DNA of 60,422 nt. Source: an uncultured SAR116 cluster alpha proteobacterium (lineage in GTDB: Bacteria; Pseudomonadota; Alphaproteobacteria; Puniceispirillales; Marisalimonadaceae). Below the pieces are notes generated by a model. That model was not told the origin of the DNA. It was given only the letters and a program-made list of their open reading frames with translations, and searched no databases. Every line of letters starts with the position of its first letter. The stretch's first letter is position 1. The stretch lies in contig CACHVW010000002.1 of NCBI GenBank assembly GCA_902583415.1, forward strand, positions 1-60,422, in the 5' to 3' direction. Made by a program: the position numbers and the translations under genes. This document shows positions 52,936 through 60,422 of the stretch, piece after piece.

Positions 52936-55684
52936 TCAAATTTCATTTTTTCTTAATACTAAAAAAGTTGAAGCTAATAATAATGAAACAATTTGGGATA
53001 TCTCTAAAAGAGAAGGAATAGATATTCCTCATCTTTGCCACAGTAATAAAAATGGTTATAAACCGGATGGTAATTGCAGGGCATGTGTTGTAGAGATTCA
53101 AGGAGAAAAAACATTAGCAGCTTCTTGTATAAGAAAACCAACACTGGGAATGAAAGTCTTTACTAACACTCCTAAAGTTGAAAATTCTCAAAACTTAATT
53201 TTAGAATTTCTTCTATCAGATCAACCTAAAAATAAACATAAAATTTTTCAGGGAAACCATTTTTGGAATATACTCAAAAAGAAAAAGATTAATAAATCCA
53301 GATTTTTACAAAAAAATAAATACCATGTTCCATTCATAGATCAAAGTCACCCTGCAATGACTGTGTCCTTAGATGCGTGCATACAATGTGGGTTATGCAT
53401 TAGAGCGTGTAGAGATGTGCAGGTAAATGATGTGCTAGGAATGTCTGGAAGGGGAGCTGACAGCTATCCTGTTTTCGATATGAATAATCCAATGGGTGAT
53501 AGCAGTTGTGTTGGTTGTGGTGAATGCGTCCAAGCTTGTCCAACTGGCGCTCTTATTGAAACTTCTTTATTAGATAAAAATAATGATCAGACAATTTTTC
53601 CTGAAAAAAAAATAAAGAGTTTATGTCCCTTTTGTGGTGTTGGTTGCCAAACCTTAGTAAGTGTAAAGGATAATAAAATAGTAGCGGTTGATGGCCAAAA
53701 TGGTCCTGCTAACGAAAATAGACTATGTGTTAAAGGACGTTTTGGCTTCGATTATATAAATAGTCCACAAAGATTAACCACCCCACTAATTAGAATTAGC
53801 AAAAAAACAAAATCTTGGGACATATCAATTGATGATAAAGATATTTATAAATATTTTAGAAAAGCTTCATGGCAAGAAGCTCTAGATTTTGCTTCTAATC
53901 GATTTACTAAAATTTTAAAAAATAATGACAAAAATTCTTTAGCAGGTTTTGGATCAGCAAAAGGTTCGAATGAAGAAGCATATATATTTCAAAAATTGAT
54001 AAGGACTGGTTTTAAGACAAATAATGTAGATCATTGTACACGACTTTGTCATGCATCTTCTGTAGCTGCATTATTACAATCAGTTGGATCAGCAGCTGTG
54101 TCAGCTCCATTTACAGCTGTAAAAGATACTGAGTGTATAATTTTAATAGGAGCAAGACCTGAACAAAATCATCCTGTTGCAGCTTCATATTTCAAACAAG
54201 CAGTCAAAAACGGAACAAAATTAATTATTTTAGATCCAAGAAAGCAAAGCCTATCAAGATACGCGACACATCATTTGCAATTTAATCCAGGACAGGATTT
54301 AGCTTTGTTAAATGCTATGATTTTTACAATTATTGAAGAAAATTTAACAAATAAAGAATATATAGAAAATCATACAGAAGGGTTCAAACAATTAGAAAAA
54401 GAGATAAAAAAATTTAATCCTATTTTAATGGAAAATTTAAGTGGAATACCAAAAGAAATAATTAGAAAAGTTGCAAGAATATATGCAAAGGCAAAAACAT
54501 CAATTATCTTTTGGGGAATGGGTATTTCACAACATGTACATGGAACTCAAAATGCTTTTTCATTAATAAATTTAGCATTGATCACAGGACATCTAGGAAA
54601 ACCAGGCACAGGTTTACACCCTTTAAGAGGACAAAATAATGTACAAGGTGCTTCTGATGCAGGGCTAATACCTATGTCATATCCAGATTATAATTCTGTT
54701 AAAATAAAAACAAATAAGGAAAAAATGGAAAAATTTTGGAATTCAAATTTAGATCTCAATGAAGGCAAAACAGTTGTAGAAATTATTAAGGATATCGATG
54801 CAGGTCTAATTAAAGGGTTGTATGTTCAAGGTGAAAATCCTGCAATGTCAGATCCAGATTTAATACAAACTAGAAAAGGTTTAGCCAAGTTAGATCATTT
54901 AGTTGTTCAAGATATATTTATGACTGAAACAGCATGGTTTGCAGATGTAATTTTACCGGCAACTGCTCATGCTGAAAAATTAGGAACTTATACTAATACT
55001 AATAGACAAGTACAAATAGGAAGAAATGTAATAGAACCTCCAAAAGGTGTAAAACAAGATTGGTGGATCATTCAAGAAATTGCTAAAAGAATAGGATTAA
55101 ATTGGAATTATACTTCTCCAAAAGAAATCTTTAATGAAATGAAATTAATAATGCCTTCTTTAAATAATATCTCTTGGGAAAGGTTAGAAAAAGAAAATTA
55201 TGTGACTTACCCTGTAAAAAGTGAGAATCTTCTGGGTGAGGATATTATATTTCACGATGGTTTTCCAACGCCAAATAAGTTAGGTAAAATTATGCCGGTA
55301 GATATCATTTATCCTAATGACGAAATAAGCAGTGATTTCCCAATGATATTATCGACAGGTAGATTGTTAGAGCATTGGCATACTGGTACTATGACAAGAA
55401 GAGCATTAGTTTTAGATGAACTTGAGCCAGTTCCTATAATTTTCATTAATGAAATAGACAGTAAATTTTATGATCTTGATTTAACCAGAGAAGTAACAAT
55501 TGAAACAAGGCGAGGAAAGATAAAATTAAAAATTAGACATGACAATGACCTTCTTCCTGGTATGTTATTTTTACCATTTTGTTTTAAGGAAGCTGCAGCA
55601 AATATTTTGACAAATTCAGATTTAGACCCTATTGGGAAAATTCCAGAGTTTAAATATAACGCCGCTAGAATCTATCAAATATAA
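52928..55684 (+). CDS. fdsA: Formate dehydrogenase alpha (catalytic) subunit
   Basis: Molybdenum or tungsten bis-MGD enzyme oxidising formate to CO2. In order: 2Fe-2S ferredoxin domain (Cys37, 50, 53, 67), NuoG-like His/Cys segment, two 4Fe-4S clusters (Cys151, 154, 157, 161; Cys194, 197, 200, 204), the proximal cluster (Cys233, 236, 240, 267), then the catalytic domain with Cys374-His375 (HCTRLCHASS). The metal ligand is cysteine, not selenocysteine. The C-terminal MGD-binding domain is complete. Residues fit a cytoplasmic, NAD-coupled enzyme; the fdsC/fdhD sulfur-transfer and fdsD genes are not in the window. Confidence 0.95.
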   Translation: MNNQISFFLNTKKVEANNNETIWDISKREGIDIPHLCHSNKNGYKPDGNCRACVVEIQGEKTLAASCIRKPTLGMKVFTNTPKVENSQNLILEFLLSDQPKNKHKIFQGNHFWNILKKKKINKSRFLQKNKYHVPFIDQSHPAMTVSLDACIQCGLCIRACRDVQVNDVLGMSGRGADSYPVFDMNNPMGDSSCVGCGECVQACPTGALIETSLLDKNNDQTIFPEKKIKSLCPFCGVGCQTLVSVKDNKIVAVDGQNGPANENRLCVKGRFGFDYINSPQRLTTPLIRISKKTKSWDISIDDKDIYKYFRKASWQEALDFASNRFTKILKNNDKNSLAGFGSAKGSNEEAYIFQKLIRTGFKTNNVDHCTRLCHASSVAALLQSVGSAAVSAPFTAVKDTECIILIGARPEQNHPVAASYFKQAVKNGTKLIILDPRKQSLSRYATHHLQFNPGQDLALLNAMIFTIIEENLTNKEYIENHTEGFKQLEKEIKKFNPILMENLSGIPKEIIRKVARIYAKAKTSIIFWGMGISQHVHGTQNAFSLINLALITGHLGKPGTGLHPLRGQNNVQGASDAGLIPMSYPDYNSVKIKTNKEKMEKFWNSNLDLNEGKTVVEIIKDIDAGLIKGLYVQGENPAMSDPDLIQTRKGLAKLDHLVVQDIFMTETAWFADVILPATAHAEKLGTYTNTNRQVQIGRNVIEPPKGVKQDWWIIQEIAKRIGLNWNYTSPKEIFNEMKLIMPSLNNISWERLEKENYVTYPVKSENLLGEDIIFHDGFPTPNKLGKIMPVDIIYPNDEISSDFPMILSTGRLLEHWHTGTMTRRALVLDELEPVPIIFINEIDSKFYDLDLTREVTIETRRGKIKLKIRHDNDLLPGMLFLPFCFKEAAANILTNSDLDPIGKIPEFKYNAARIYQI

Positions 55685-55741
55685 ATTCAAATATGTTGAA
55701 ATTTGTTAAAAGATTTATTTCTGATTAAAAAGAGTTTTTTT

Positions 55742-56764
55742 ATGTTTAAGGTTACAAAAATTAAAGAATTTTTAAAAGGAAATATTAAAATTCCTCAATT
55801 CGATCATGTAATTGCTGATAAAGCTAGAGATTTTCAAAAACAACTAACTAAACCTGAAGGAAGTCTTGGAAAATTAGAGGATATTGCTATTTGGATGGCA
55901 GGTTGGCAAAAAACTATTAAACCAACTATAAAAAACCCACATTGTATAATCTTCGCAGGTAATCACGGTATATCAAATAAGGGTGTTTCAGCATATCCAT
56001 CTGAAGTAACCGCTCAAATGGTAGAAAACTTTAAACAAGGTGGAGCTGCAATAAATCAACTCTGTAAATTAGCAAAAATTAAATTATCTGTAATTCCAAT
56101 AGATTTGGACAAACCTACAATGGATTTTTCTGAAAGCAAAGCTATGAGCGAAGAAGAGGTAATTTCCTTCATGCAATTGGGTTTTGACTCAATCCCTTCT
56201 AGCTGTGATTTACTTATTTTAGGTGAAATGGGAATTTCAAATACGACATCTGCAACTTCCATTTCCTGCGCTCTATTTAACGAACGTGTTGATGTAATGA
56301 CGGGTATTGGGACAGGTATTAATAAAGTCCAACTATCTAAGAAAATAAAAATAATTAATAATGCTCTTCAGTTGCATGGAAAAAAATTTAAAGACCCAGT
56401 TAGTATATTGTCATGTTATGGAGGTAAAGAAATTGCAGCTATTGCAGGATCGGTAATTTCTGCCAGAATAAAGTCTATTCCAGTACTTTTGGATGGATTT
56501 ATAACTACAGCTGCAGCCTCTACTTTAATAAGTTTTGAAAAAAATATTTTAGATCATTGTTTAGTTTCTCATTTATCTGCTGAACCAGGTCATGCTAGGA
56601 TATTAAATAATCTTAAAAAAGAACCAATTTTAGATTTGAATCTAAGACTTGGAGAGGGGAGCGGAGCAGCGATAGCTTCACATATATTAAGAGCAGCTTT
56701 AGCTACACACAATGGTATGTCTACTTTTGGCAATGCAAAAGTTTCTAAAAAAATAACTTCATGA
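55742..56764 (+). CDS. cobT: Nicotinate-nucleotide-dimethylbenzimidazole phosphoribosyltransferase
   Basis: Activates the lower ligand base of cobalamin as alpha-ribazole phosphate. The 340 residues show KPEGSLGKLEDIAIW, FAGNHGISNKGVSAYP, GEMGISNTTSATSI and the C-terminal LRLGEGSGAAIA with the catalytic glutamate. The ATG at 55742 is chosen: AAGAG precedes it, and it starts like family members; the longer frame from 55703 begins with TTG without support. It overlaps cobS by four bases, giving cobT-cobS-cobC in order. Confidence 0.95.
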   Translation: MFKVTKIKEFLKGNIKIPQFDHVIADKARDFQKQLTKPEGSLGKLEDIAIWMAGWQKTIKPTIKNPHCIIFAGNHGISNKGVSAYPSEVTAQMVENFKQGGAAINQLCKLAKIKLSVIPIDLDKPTMDFSESKAMSEEEVISFMQLGFDSIPSSCDLLILGEMGISNTTSATSISCALFNERVDVMTGIGTGINKVQLSKKIKIINNALQLHGKKFKDPVSILSCYGGKEIAAIAGSVISARIKSIPVLLDGFITTAAASTLISFEKNILDHCLVSHLSAEPGHARILNNLKKEPILDLNLRLGEGSGAAIASHILRAALATHNGMSTFGNAKVSKKITS

Positions 56765-57546
56765 AAACAATTTTAAAAAATAGAGTTGTGTTAGATTTTT
56801 TTGCTAGTCTTATGTTTTTTACAAGAATACCAGTTAATTGGAAATTCTTTTCAAACAAACCACCAAATCTTACAAATGCAGCATGGAGTTTTCCTTTAAT
56901 AGGTTATATAATAGGTATTATATCAGGATTTATAGGTGAACTATTTATTAATATAAATTTATCAATATTTTTATCTTGTACGATAGCAATCGCATTTAGT
57001 GTTATGATTACTGGAGCTTTCCATGAAGATGGTTTGGCTGATATTGCGGATGGTTTTGGGGCAGGCGGTTCACCAGAAAAAATTAACAAAATAATACATG
57101 ACAGTCGTCTTGGAACTTATGGAACAACAGCATTAACCTTGGGATTATTAATACGACTAGGGCTAGCAATAAATTTGGTAGAATTAGGTTATTCATTAAT
57201 ATTGATTTTATCTTCTAGTATTGCTTCAGGAAAATTATCGATAATTTTCACAAGAAATTATTTTACTGTCTCAACTTTTTCAAAAACAGGTAGTATTATT
57301 GAGACTGTTTCTACTAAAATGCTAGTAATAGCCTCTTTAATCTGGCTAATACCAGTAGTTTGTTTTTTTCCTTTCTGGGGTGTTTTAATAGGAGTTTTTT
57401 TTATTTCAGGAGTGATTTTTTTTATAGGTAAAATGTCTCAAAAAAAAATAGGTGGTATTACTGGAGATGTACTTGGAGCAATTGCCTTTACAACTGAATT
57501 AGTTTTTTTGCTTGGGATAATAATTTATTTAAGGCATTTATATTGA
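56761..57546 (+). CDS. cobS: Adenosylcobinamide-GDP ribazoletransferase (cobalamin synthase)
   Basis: Joins adenosylcobinamide-GDP with alpha-ribazole (phosphate). The 261-residue inner-membrane protein has about seven transmembrane segments. Characteristic are FFTRIPVNW, the AFHEDGLADIADGFGAGGSPEK metal-binding stretch, DSRLGTYGTTAL and the C-terminal GGITGDVLGA. It overlaps its neighbours by four bases on each side, indicating translational coupling with cobT and cobC. Confidence 0.95.
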   Translation: MKTILKNRVVLDFFASLMFFTRIPVNWKFFSNKPPNLTNAAWSFPLIGYIIGIISGFIGELFININLSIFLSCTIAIAFSVMITGAFHEDGLADIADGFGAGGSPEKINKIIHDSRLGTYGTTALTLGLLIRLGLAINLVELGYSLILILSSSIASGKLSIIFTRNYFTVSTFSKTGSIIETVSTKMLVIASLIWLIPVVCFFPFWGVLIGVFFISGVIFFIGKMSQKKIGGITGDVLGAIAFTTELVFLLGIIIYLRHLY

Positions 57547-58166
57547 TGGATACTTGTAGATTATATCTTATACGTCATGCTCCAGTTAAAAAAAAAGATG
57601 GTTATGTCCCAGAAAATAATCCCAAAGCAATTATAAATTCTAATCATTTTAAAAAGCTTGCCGCATATATTCCACATAATAGTTTATGTTATGTTAGTCC
57701 TTTAAAAAGAGCTATTCAAACTGCTCAAGAATTGTCCAAATATAGAAATTTCAAGGAAATAGTAATTGAAAAAAAATTGAGAGAGCAAAACTTTGGAGAA
57801 TGGCAAGGAAAAAAAATTTCATTAATTTGGGAAGAAATAAAAAAATTTAAAACTCAACATAACTTTTCATTTCTATGTCCTGAAAATTGTCCTCCAAAAG
57901 GTGAAAGTTTTCTGGATCAATGTAAACGCGTTTCTGAATTTATTAATAATTTTAATTTTCACGATCATACGTCATTGATTTTTATTTCCCATTCCGGAAC
58001 AATTAGAGCTATTTTGTCTCAAATTTTGGACTTGGATCCTAACAAAGCAATAGGAATAGAGATTTCTAATTTAAGCATTACCTCTATAGAGGTTCTTAAG
58101 AAAGATAATATCAGAAATAAAGGTGGTAAATATCGGTTATTAAGTGTTAACAACCAATTTATATAA
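57543..58166 (+). CDS. cobC: Histidine phosphatase, CobC-like
   Basis: A 207-residue phosphoglycerate-mutase-fold phosphatase: the RHA signature with catalytic His in LYLIRHAPV, YVSPLKRAIQTAQEL with its Arg, REQNFGEWQGKKISLIWEE, and ISHSGTIRAIL with the second His. The place right after cobS points to alpha-ribazole phosphate phosphatase. By sequence alone, other small phosphatases remain possible. It overlaps cobS by four bases. Confidence 0.87.
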   Translation: MMDTCRLYLIRHAPVKKKDGYVPENNPKAIINSNHFKKLAAYIPHNSLCYVSPLKRAIQTAQELSKYRNFKEIVIEKKLREQNFGEWQGKKISLIWEEIKKFKTQHNFSFLCPENCPPKGESFLDQCKRVSEFINNFNFHDHTSLIFISHSGTIRAILSQILDLDPNKAIGIEISNLSITSIEVLKKDNIRNKGGKYRLLSVNNQFI

Positions 58167-58205
58167 ATGATATATAATAAAGTTTGGGGATGTTATAAAA
58201 TTAAA

Positions 58206-58712
58206 ATGAAAAATTGGCAAAATAGACTTTATAAAACATTAAAAAATGACGGAATTAAACTATTTAGCTATGTCCCTGATGCTGGACATAAGATATTAAT
58301 AGATAATGCAACAAAAGACAATTCAGTCATAGCTATTCCCTTAACATCAGAAGAAGAGGGCATAGGAATTGCTGCTGGTTCGTACCTAGGAGGCTCTAAA
58401 GCTGTTTTGTTAATGCAGAGTAGCGGAGTCGGAAATTGTATTAATCAATTATCATTAATAAAACACGGTCAATTTCCTTTTTTAACTATCATAACAATGA
58501 GAGGTGATTTTGGTGAAGGTAATCCTTGGCAATTTGCAATGGGTGAAGCAGTAATACCAACTTTAAATTCAATGGGAGTAAGTTGTATTAAAATTGAAAA
58601 AAAAGAAGATGTTGAAAGTACAATAAAAGCTGCTTTGACAATGGTATTTAAGTCAGAGAGATCTGTTGCTGTTTTACTTTCACAGAAATTAATCGGAGCT
58701 AAAATTTTTTAG
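58206..58712 (+). CDS. comD: TPP-dependent decarboxylase, alpha subunit (ComD-like)
   Basis: A 168-residue PYR-domain subunit of a two-subunit thiamine-diphosphate decarboxylase, as in sulfopyruvate or phosphonopyruvate decarboxylase. Features are LFSYVPDAGHK, the cofactor-activating glutamate in TSEEEGIGIAAG, LLMQSSGVGNCINQL and MRGDFGEGNPWQ. The start is set at ATG 58206, the normal family N-terminus; an in-frame ATG at 58167 would add 13 residues. Substrate is not proven. Its beta subunit follows after 14 bases. Confidence 0.85.
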   Translation: MKNWQNRLYKTLKNDGIKLFSYVPDAGHKILIDNATKDNSVIAIPLTSEEEGIGIAAGSYLGGSKAVLLMQSSGVGNCINQLSLIKHGQFPFLTIITMRGDFGEGNPWQFAMGEAVIPTLNSMGVSCIKIEKKEDVESTIKAALTMVFKSERSVAVLLSQKLIGAKIF

Positions 58713-58726
58713 TAAAATTTTAAAAA

Positions 58727-59299
58727 ATGGTTTTATTAGACAGAAAAAAAGCAATTCCTATTTTGATTGGTGATAATAAGAGATTTCTTATTATTTCAGG
58801 TTTGGCAGGGCCAGCAAAGGATATTGGTTTTTTAACTAAAGAAAGTCCAAATACTTTTTTATTTGGGGGTGCCATGGGAGGTGCGTTGCCAACCTCTCTT
58901 GGTCTTGCTCTATCAAGACCCAATGATAGAGTTCTTTGTGTTTCAGGTGATGGTGATATTTTAATGTCTATGGGTTGTCTAGCCACAATAGCAACTATTA
59001 AACCAAAGAACCTTATCATTATTTGTGTAGACAATGCATTATATTTGGAAACAGGTGGACAGACATCTCATACAGGTTTAGGTGTAAATTTAGATATGAT
59101 TGCAAAGGGGTGTGGCTTTCCTATTACTAAAACTATAATAACGGAGCAGGAATTATTAGAAGGAAAAAAAATTCTTGATAATTTTAGTGGTCCAGCTTTT
59201 ATACTATTAAAGGTTAATAAATCAAGTCCTCCTAAATATTCCAGAAATTGGAATGCTTCAGAGGAAAAATTAAAATTCAGAAAAAATTTAATAAATTAA
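58727..59299 (+). CDS. comE: TPP-dependent decarboxylase, beta subunit (ComE-like)
   Basis: A 190-residue PP-domain subunit with the thiamine-diphosphate motif GDGDILMSMGCLATIATIKP then NLIIICVDN (GDG...N), plus GGAMGGALPTSLGLALSRP. With the preceding gene it would form a complete decarboxylase. The closest functional analogues are sulfopyruvate (coenzyme M or sulfolactate route) and phosphonopyruvate decarboxylases. The gene ends the long same-strand run starting at dgoK. No obvious ribosome binding site. Confidence 0.85.
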   Translation: MVLLDRKKAIPILIGDNKRFLIISGLAGPAKDIGFLTKESPNTFLFGGAMGGALPTSLGLALSRPNDRVLCVSGDGDILMSMGCLATIATIKPKNLIIICVDNALYLETGGQTSHTGLGVNLDMIAKGCGFPITKTIITEQELLEGKKILDNFSGPAFILLKVNKSSPPKYSRNWNASEEKLKFRKNLIN

Positions 59300-59336
59300 A
59301 TATTTATCTTTGATTAAATTAGTAAATATGTTAACT

Positions 59337-59360
59337 AAATAGTTTCCTAGTAAACTATTT
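59337..59360. promoter_or_regulatory. Putative MarR operator
   Basis: AAATAGTTT and AAACTATTT form a perfect nine-base inverted repeat around CCTAGT, 14 bases before the marR start codon. The size and position suit autorepression by a winged-helix dimer. Confidence 0.7.
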
Positions 59361-59373
59361 TGCAGGTATTGTT

Positions 59374-59808
59374 TTGAAAGAATCATTTGAAGATAATATA
59401 GGTTTGTTAATTCACGATGTGGCTCGATTACTTCGTGTTTTATATGATCGTCAAATGGCTTCTATAGGTCTAACCAGATCTCAATGGTGGCTATTGACTT
59501 ATTTATATTTTAAAGATGGCATAAAACAATCCGAACTTGCAATTCTTATGGACATGGAAAAAGCACCATTAAGTAGACTTTTAGATCGCATGGAATTAAA
59601 GGGATGGGTTGAAAGAAAAAGTGAAAGTAAAGATCGAAGAATAAAAAACATTTATTTATCTGAAAGAATTAAACCTCTTATAAATTCCATGAGAAACAAA
59701 GCAGCATCTTATAGAAAAGATTCTTTATCAATATTAAATAATCAAGATCTCAACAAGTTAAGGGATTTACTACAGATTTTAAAAAAAGATTTATCTTCAA
59801 AAGTATAA
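59374..59808 (+). CDS. MarR family transcriptional regulator
   Basis: A 144-residue winged-helix regulator. The pattern LTRSQWWLLTYLYFKDGIKQ, SELAILMDMEKAPLSRLLDRM and the wing WVERKSESKDRRIKNIYLS are typical. It probably represses itself and the efflux genes that follow, releasing DNA when a small hydrophobic or phenolic ligand binds (family knowledge). The start is TTG at 59374, with AGGT upstream. The EmrA-type adaptor follows after 18 bases. Confidence 0.92.
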   Translation: MKESFEDNIGLLIHDVARLLRVLYDRQMASIGLTRSQWWLLTYLYFKDGIKQSELAILMDMEKAPLSRLLDRMELKGWVERKSESKDRRIKNIYLSERIKPLINSMRNKAASYRKDSLSILNNQDLNKLRDLLQILKKDLSSKV

Positions 59809-59826
59809 TTTAAAGGAAAAGAGTTA

Positions 59827-60422
59827 ATGTCAAATGAAGTTGATAAAGAATTAAAATCTGACAAAAGAGTAGTTAGATTTTTGTTGTTAATTTTACTTCC
59901 GACTTTAGTTGTGCTCACAACTATGGGTTATTTTTATTCTTTAGGTAGGTTTATATCAACTGAAAATGCATACATAAAAGCTCCTATTATTTCTGTTCAA
60001 TCGGAGGTTTCTGGAAGAGTAGATACGGTATTTATTAGGGATAATCAAAGAGTAAAAAAGGGAGATAAACTTTTTAAAATTGATACTAAAAAACTTGAAA
60101 TGGATTTAAGTGAACAAAAACAGAATCTTATAAATACAATTAAAGAAATTGAGAATAGAAAATCAAAATACAACGAGGCGAAAGAAAAAGTAAAATTAGC
60201 AAAAGAAGAAATTAAATTTTACTCTTCTGAAATTAAGAGAGTGAAATCTCTAGTGAATGTTGAGATTAAATTAGCAAAGGAAAAGGTTGAATATCTGAGA
60301 TTAGAGCTAAATAGAATTAAAAATTTAGTTAAAAAAGGAGTTGGTCTTAAAAGTAAACTTGATGAAGCAAAATATCTTTATAATTCTGCTTTGGCTAATT
60401 TAAAATATGTAAATTTAAATAA
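59827..60422 (+). CDS. HlyD/EmrA-type efflux adaptor (partial, runs off the window)
   Basis: The frame is open from ATG 59827 to the end of the window (198 complete codons). It shows an N-terminal transmembrane segment (about 16-38), the biotinyl-lipoyl-like stretch STENAYIKAPIISVQSEVSGRV, RDNQRVKKGDKLFKID and a long alpha-hairpin coiled coil, as in EmrA. Such adaptors link an inner-membrane pump (EmrB, MFS) to a TolC-type outer-membrane channel. GGAAAAGAG precedes the start. With marR upstream, it is likely a drug-responsive emrAB-type operon; emrB would lie beyond the window. Confidence 0.88.
   Translation, partial: MSNEVDKELKSDKRVVRFLLLILLPTLVVLTTMGYFYSLGRFISTENAYIKAPIISVQSEVSGRVDTVFIRDNQRVKKGDKLFKIDTKKLEMDLSEQKQNLINTIKEIENRKSKYNEAKEKVKLAKEEIKFYSSEIKRVKSLVNVEIKLAKEKVEYLRLELNRIKNLVKKGVGLKSKLDEAKYLYNSALANLKYVNLN

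Overview
The window looks like a chromosomal segment of an AT-rich alphaproteobacterium with a compact genome, possibly a marine one. Several features point to the class: a GcrA cell-cycle regulator, 5-aminolevulinate synthase (C4 haem pathway), a GAAC-N7-GAAC LexA box in front of recA, and the order tig-clpP-clpX-lon-hup-tRNA-Val. Intergenic gaps are short, many genes overlap by 1-8 bases, and TTG starts with a GAGG/GGAG ribosome binding site are common. The genus cannot be fixed from sequence alone; the marine habitat is a guess from base composition and gene content.

Positions 1-6594 are accessory DNA ending at the 3' end of a tRNA-Gly gene. They hold small alpha/beta-barrel-like proteins, an AEC-type permease, a secreted polysaccharide-lyase-like protein, decayed genes and a tyrosine recombinase. 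Two inverted repeats structure the region. One is 115 bp, 94% identical, at 2228-2342 and 4434-4548, and flanks the lyase gene. The other is 97 bp, perfect, at 4869-4965 and 6498-6594. The 97-bp repeat contains the last 18 bases of tRNA-Gly, about 60 bp of leader, a Shine-Dalgarno and the ATG. It therefore gives identical starts to two unrelated, convergent genes: a small membrane protein and the integrase. This is the most unusual structure in the window and could be an invertible or rearranged integration module.

Positions 6700-38350 are mostly housekeeping: hemA-hemH, dksA, recA (SOS box and promoter visible), alaS, an aminotransferase, a 454-residue protein I do not recognise, a LOG protein, a LysM protein, a CDP-alcohol phosphatidyltransferase, msrB, an AroE-like protein, gcrA, pepN, a DEAD-box helicase, parE, glnB-glnA, a second aminotransferase, tRNA-His, tRNA-Leu, the tig-clpP-clpX-lon-hup block, tRNA-Val, an SDR protein and a ferredoxin-NADP reductase.

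Positions 38360-60422 are metabolic and regulatory. A cobalamin riboswitch precedes a BtuB-like TonB-dependent receptor and a DUF6580-like membrane protein. After tRNA-Asp comes a putative catabolic block (VOC protein, MFS permease, amidohydrolase, HisC-like aminotransferase, aldehyde dehydrogenase) closed by a terminator. A three-gene signalling-like unit (GAF protein, small protein, double cNMP-binding protein) leads into a tight same-strand run: dgoK-dgoA, NAD-linked formate dehydrogenase fdsB-fdsA, cobT-cobS-cobC-like, and a two-subunit TPP decarboxylase. The window ends in a MarR regulator with a perfect palindromic operator and a truncated EmrA/HlyD-type efflux adaptor. Cobalamin uptake and lower-ligand assembly are both present, which suggests salvage; de novo corrin genes are not seen here.
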